Origin: Drosophila pseudoobscura
Lineage: Eukaryota > Arthropoda > Insecta > Diptera > Drosophilidae
NCBI RefSeq assembly: GCF_009870125.1
Contig: NC_046679.1
Span: 27,962,001-28,026,000 of the forward strand
DNA: 64,000 bases
Reading direction: 5' to 3'
Positions 61,531-64,000 of this stretch are shown here, in pieces. The notes under the pieces were generated by a model, which did no database searches, was not told where the DNA came from, and saw only the letters and a list, made by a program, of their open reading frames with translations. Each line of letters begins with the position of its first letter. Within the stretch, counting starts at the first letter, position 1. The position numbers and the translations under genes were made by a program.

Positions 61531-63042
61531 ATGTCATTGAATAAGCAGCATACCTATGCGTCGACGGTCCGCCGCACAGTTGTGGCGCGGGCCAATCGAC
61601 CCATAATTAATCGCATGTTGCGCTCAGCCCGCATGGAGTCCGTCACTCAGGCTTTGGTCGCGTACCAGAAGCCCACGGAGGTGAAGCCCAAGCTGTTGCA
61701 GAAGGAGCACTCCACCAGCAGTGGAATGAGCGACTTTTCCAAGCTCAAAGAGCGCAACGGTCTCGAGGGTAAGGCCTACTGGAACGATGTGATCGATGAG
61801 GTGGAGCTGGCAGCCGCGTGCCGCACCCGTCCACGGATTCCAGTGGTAGATTACTCGCTGGTGTTGCCACCACGACTGCGTGAAAGGGTGAAGCGCATCC
61901 AGGACTATGACTTCTCCAAATCAGATGATGATATTTATATACGGGATGATATGCGCGAGGACCGACCCGAGGACTATATGAGTGCCAGCAGCCCGGACAG
62001 CGAGGAAGAGGAGGTTCCCCTTGTAAGTCGCTGAAGGAAAGCGGATTCAGGAGTAGTTCCATGTTCCCCCTTTTAATATGATTCTTTTTTGGATAGCTCA
62101 TCAACCTGAAACGCAAGGTGGTCGAAGAGTACTTCAATGAGAGCGAACACTCGGACATTGTGCGCATGGATCACGAGTTCGAGAAGTTCGATCTGCGGCT
62201 GGACGAGCCCGTGGGCCACAGCTACAAGACTGTGGACAAGACCAGCTGGTATGCCAAATTCCTGTGCACTCCCAGCGACAAGCGTGTCTGCTGGCAGTCC
62301 CGTGTGGAGCATCCCGGCCAGAGTCGCTCCATCTACACCCTTGACGAGCAGGCGGAAGATCTCATGGATGCGGCAAGTATCAGTTGGACCCCAAAACCCC
62401 ATCTAATCCTTGTATAATCTCGCTCCCTCAGTCTGCAGAACGCTTTGTCGAGTGGCTGAACTCATTTGGCACCATGGAGAGCAGCCTCACGCCGGAGAAG
62501 GTCAAGAATCTCTTCTCCATCAAGGGAGATCGCACTCTGTTGGCCTCTGTGAAAACGGATCCCAAGGAGGTGAATGCCATTGCCCAGACCGTGGCCGACA
62601 AGTGGAACAAACCTCATGTAAGTAGAGTACAGAGATGAGCACCATTGGAGGATCTCCTACTGATGCTCTGTCTACCTTTTCACAGATGGCTATCGAGTTG
62701 AAGTATGAGAAGCACATCAACGATCAAGCATCGCGCGTGAGCAAGGCACCCATCATCAGCGCCTTTGGACGCACGGTGCCGGTCAAGGAACGACCGTGGG
62801 TGAAACGATCCAATGACACGGCCATCACGACCGTCTACCCGGAGGAGCTGTTGACCCGCGAGAAGATCTTCAAGGGAATCACCCATCTGCGCAGCACCTC
62901 GGCCCTCATTGACTTCTACCTGGCGAACCCTTCGCTGGAGCGACCCGAGTATCTGCTCCAGAGCGGGGACTTTGCAGAGTCCAGTGCCAGTGAATCGGTG
63001 AATGAAGTGCCGCTCTATGAGCTCCTGGGACTGCGCTATTGA
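61531..63042 (+). CDS. Uncharacterised 436-residue protein
   Basis: Four exons (61531-62022, 62097-62372, 62432-62617, 62686-63042) encode 436 residues. I do not recognise the family. The N-terminus is basic (STVRRTVVARANRPIINRMLR). An acidic patch follows (SSPDSEEEEVPL), then a Trp- and charge-rich middle (EYFNESEHSDIV, TSWYAKFLCTPSDKRVCW, FVEWLNSFGTMESSLTPEKV), ending ...YELLGLRY. No signal peptide or membrane span is seen, so it is probably cytosolic or nuclear. The second intron starts GC (GATGCG|GCAAGT), because only this donor joins the conserved-looking frames; GT choices give the wrong phase or a 20-base intron. The ATG is preceded by CTCACG. It converges on the protease-homologue gene, whose stop lies only 72 bases away. 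Confidence 0.8.
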
Positions 63043-63114
63043 TGTTTAAATTTTCTGTTCTTTCGAGTATGTACATATATTATAATTTTTAACAACTTAA
63101 GAGTAGGGGATCGT

Positions 63115-64000
63115 CTAAAGGGTCAGTGTCGTTTGTATCCACGGTAGAAAGGTGCCCACATTCACATAGACCCCGGGCACCCCGGCCTGAGCACAACCAA
63201 TGCCCCAGGCCACCAGTCCCACGACATACCACAGCCCGTTGCTGGTGCAGACAAGCGGAGAGCCGCCATCGCCCGTGCAGGCATCCTTTCCGGCCTCCCC
63301 GCCAGCGCAAATAAAGGATGTGGGACTGAGGGCGAAAGATGAACCCAATCGAGTGGCTCGCAGCGCAGCCTGGCAGTTGGCATTGGGTATCAGCGGGACA
63401 TCCACCTGCCGCTGAATGGCTTGATAGGCACCCGTCGGACCGAAGTCATTCTTTCCCCATCCGGCAACCCAACAGCGTTGTCCCACAAAACTTGTGGTCG
63501 GGAGGCAGATGGTGCCCACGGTGGACTTGCTGGTGAGGGACACGGCTTGGACAAGCTTCAGGATGGCCACATCGTTCTGTAGATTGGTTGGATTGAACGA
63601 GGGATTCACATACACATTGGACACGTACACATCCTGGGCGGGAATCGGTTCACTTGTGCTGCTCGCATCCCATTCCCCCAAACGGACCTTAAACGAAGTC
63701 AAACTGAACCTGAATGCAAGGACATCCGGAAAAGGGAGCTTTAGTAGAACTCACGCTAAATTGTAGACCTTGTGGGCAGCCGTCAGGACATGCTGGGCCG
63801 TGATCAGAGCTCCTCCGCCCAGATATACATCTGCGGTTGTCAGGAGCGCCGCCTGCCATGGATATGCCCCGAAGTTCGCCTGTCCCGCTCCTGCCGTCGA
63901 GGAGCCCAGTGGCGGCGGGAAACGGCGACCACACTGATAGCTTCCCGCCTGGCAGCAGGCCACCTGTCCATAGCTGCAGGTCAAGGTAGCAGAAGTGCTC
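63115..64000 (-). CDS. Clip-type serine protease homologue, inactive (partial)
   Basis: Two minus-strand exons are visible: 64000-63755, open at the window edge, and 63709-63115. The N-terminal part is missing. After a Cys-rich segment (LTCSYGQVACC, YQCGRRFPPP) comes the protease fold: GAYPWQAALL, VLTAAHKVYN with the catalytic His, LQNDVAILKL with the catalytic Asp, and CTGDGGSPLVC where active enzymes have GDSGGP. The catalytic Ser is replaced by Gly, so it is a non-catalytic homologue. Such SPHs act outside the cell as cofactors in clip-protease cascades or in matrix adhesion. The intron is 45 bases, just within the usual fly minimum. A signal peptide is expected upstream of the window. Confidence 0.88.

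Noticed and set aside
62410-62625. Alternative frame of exon 3 in the 436-aa gene, reached by a GT donor at 62376
   Set aside because: It would give a Cys/His/Gln-rich reading that ends early and does not continue into exon 4. The GC donor frame is coherent.

Overview
The window is nuclear DNA of a fruit fly (Drosophila). Genes are split by short introns (about 50-75 nt) with GT-AG ends. Promoters carry fly-type motifs: Motif 1, Motif 6, DRE, TATA, and Inr with DPE. Gene order matches what I recall of cytological region 85A on the right arm of chromosome 3 of D. melanogaster: a sterol acyltransferase, Cks85A, a ZAD zinc-finger cluster, VPS35L (CG8202), the PP2C-like gene CG9801 and NASP (CG8223). 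The long AT-rich minisatellite and the amount of protein difference suggest a species other than D. melanogaster. I cannot fix the species.

Layout. 1-2.2 kb: noncoding. 2.4-4.8 kb: SOAT-type acyltransferase (+) convergent with the CDK subunit Cks85A (-). 5.0-5.8 kb: a repeat carrying promoter motifs. 6.6-9.1 kb: two tandem TMEM216-like ciliary membrane protein genes. 10.7-12.0 kb: an unrecognised serine-rich protein with a C-terminal helical region. 12.3-18.4 kb: four ZAD plus five-finger C2H2 genes, three on + and one on -, the last being the probable M1BP orthologue. 18.6-22.0 kb: VPS35L (+), head to head with that ZAD gene. 22.9-25.2 kb: PP2C-like gene (-).

From 25 to 61 kb the window is mostly noncoding but holds two interleaved genes. 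NASP (+) lies in an intron of a claudin-like four-pass membrane protein gene (-). The last two exons of the claudin-like gene in turn lie inside the probable 5' UTR intron of NASP. A second copy of the promoter-bearing repeat ends exactly at the probable NASP promoter (35.8 kb). A textbook Inr/MTE-like/DPE core promoter on the minus strand (57.8 kb) may be a distal start for the claudin-like gene. 58.4-60.5 kb is a minisatellite of about 50 units of 39 bp with a fold-back end. 61.5-63.0 kb: an unrecognised 436-aa protein. 63.1-64.0 kb: the 3' part of a catalytically inactive clip-type serine protease homologue, cut by the window edge.

The genes do not form one pathway. They cover sterol esterification, cell cycle, ciliary transition zone, promoter-binding transcription factors, endosomal recycling (retriever), histone H3-H4 chaperoning and extracellular protease-homologue signalling. 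Observations most worth a second look are the promoter-carrying repeat and its likely use by NASP, two GC-AG introns, two possible stop-codon readthrough sites, the interlocked gene pair, and the Inr/DPE promoter far from any coding exon. I saw no CRISPR, operon, tRNA or rRNA, and no intact transposon or virus-like element.
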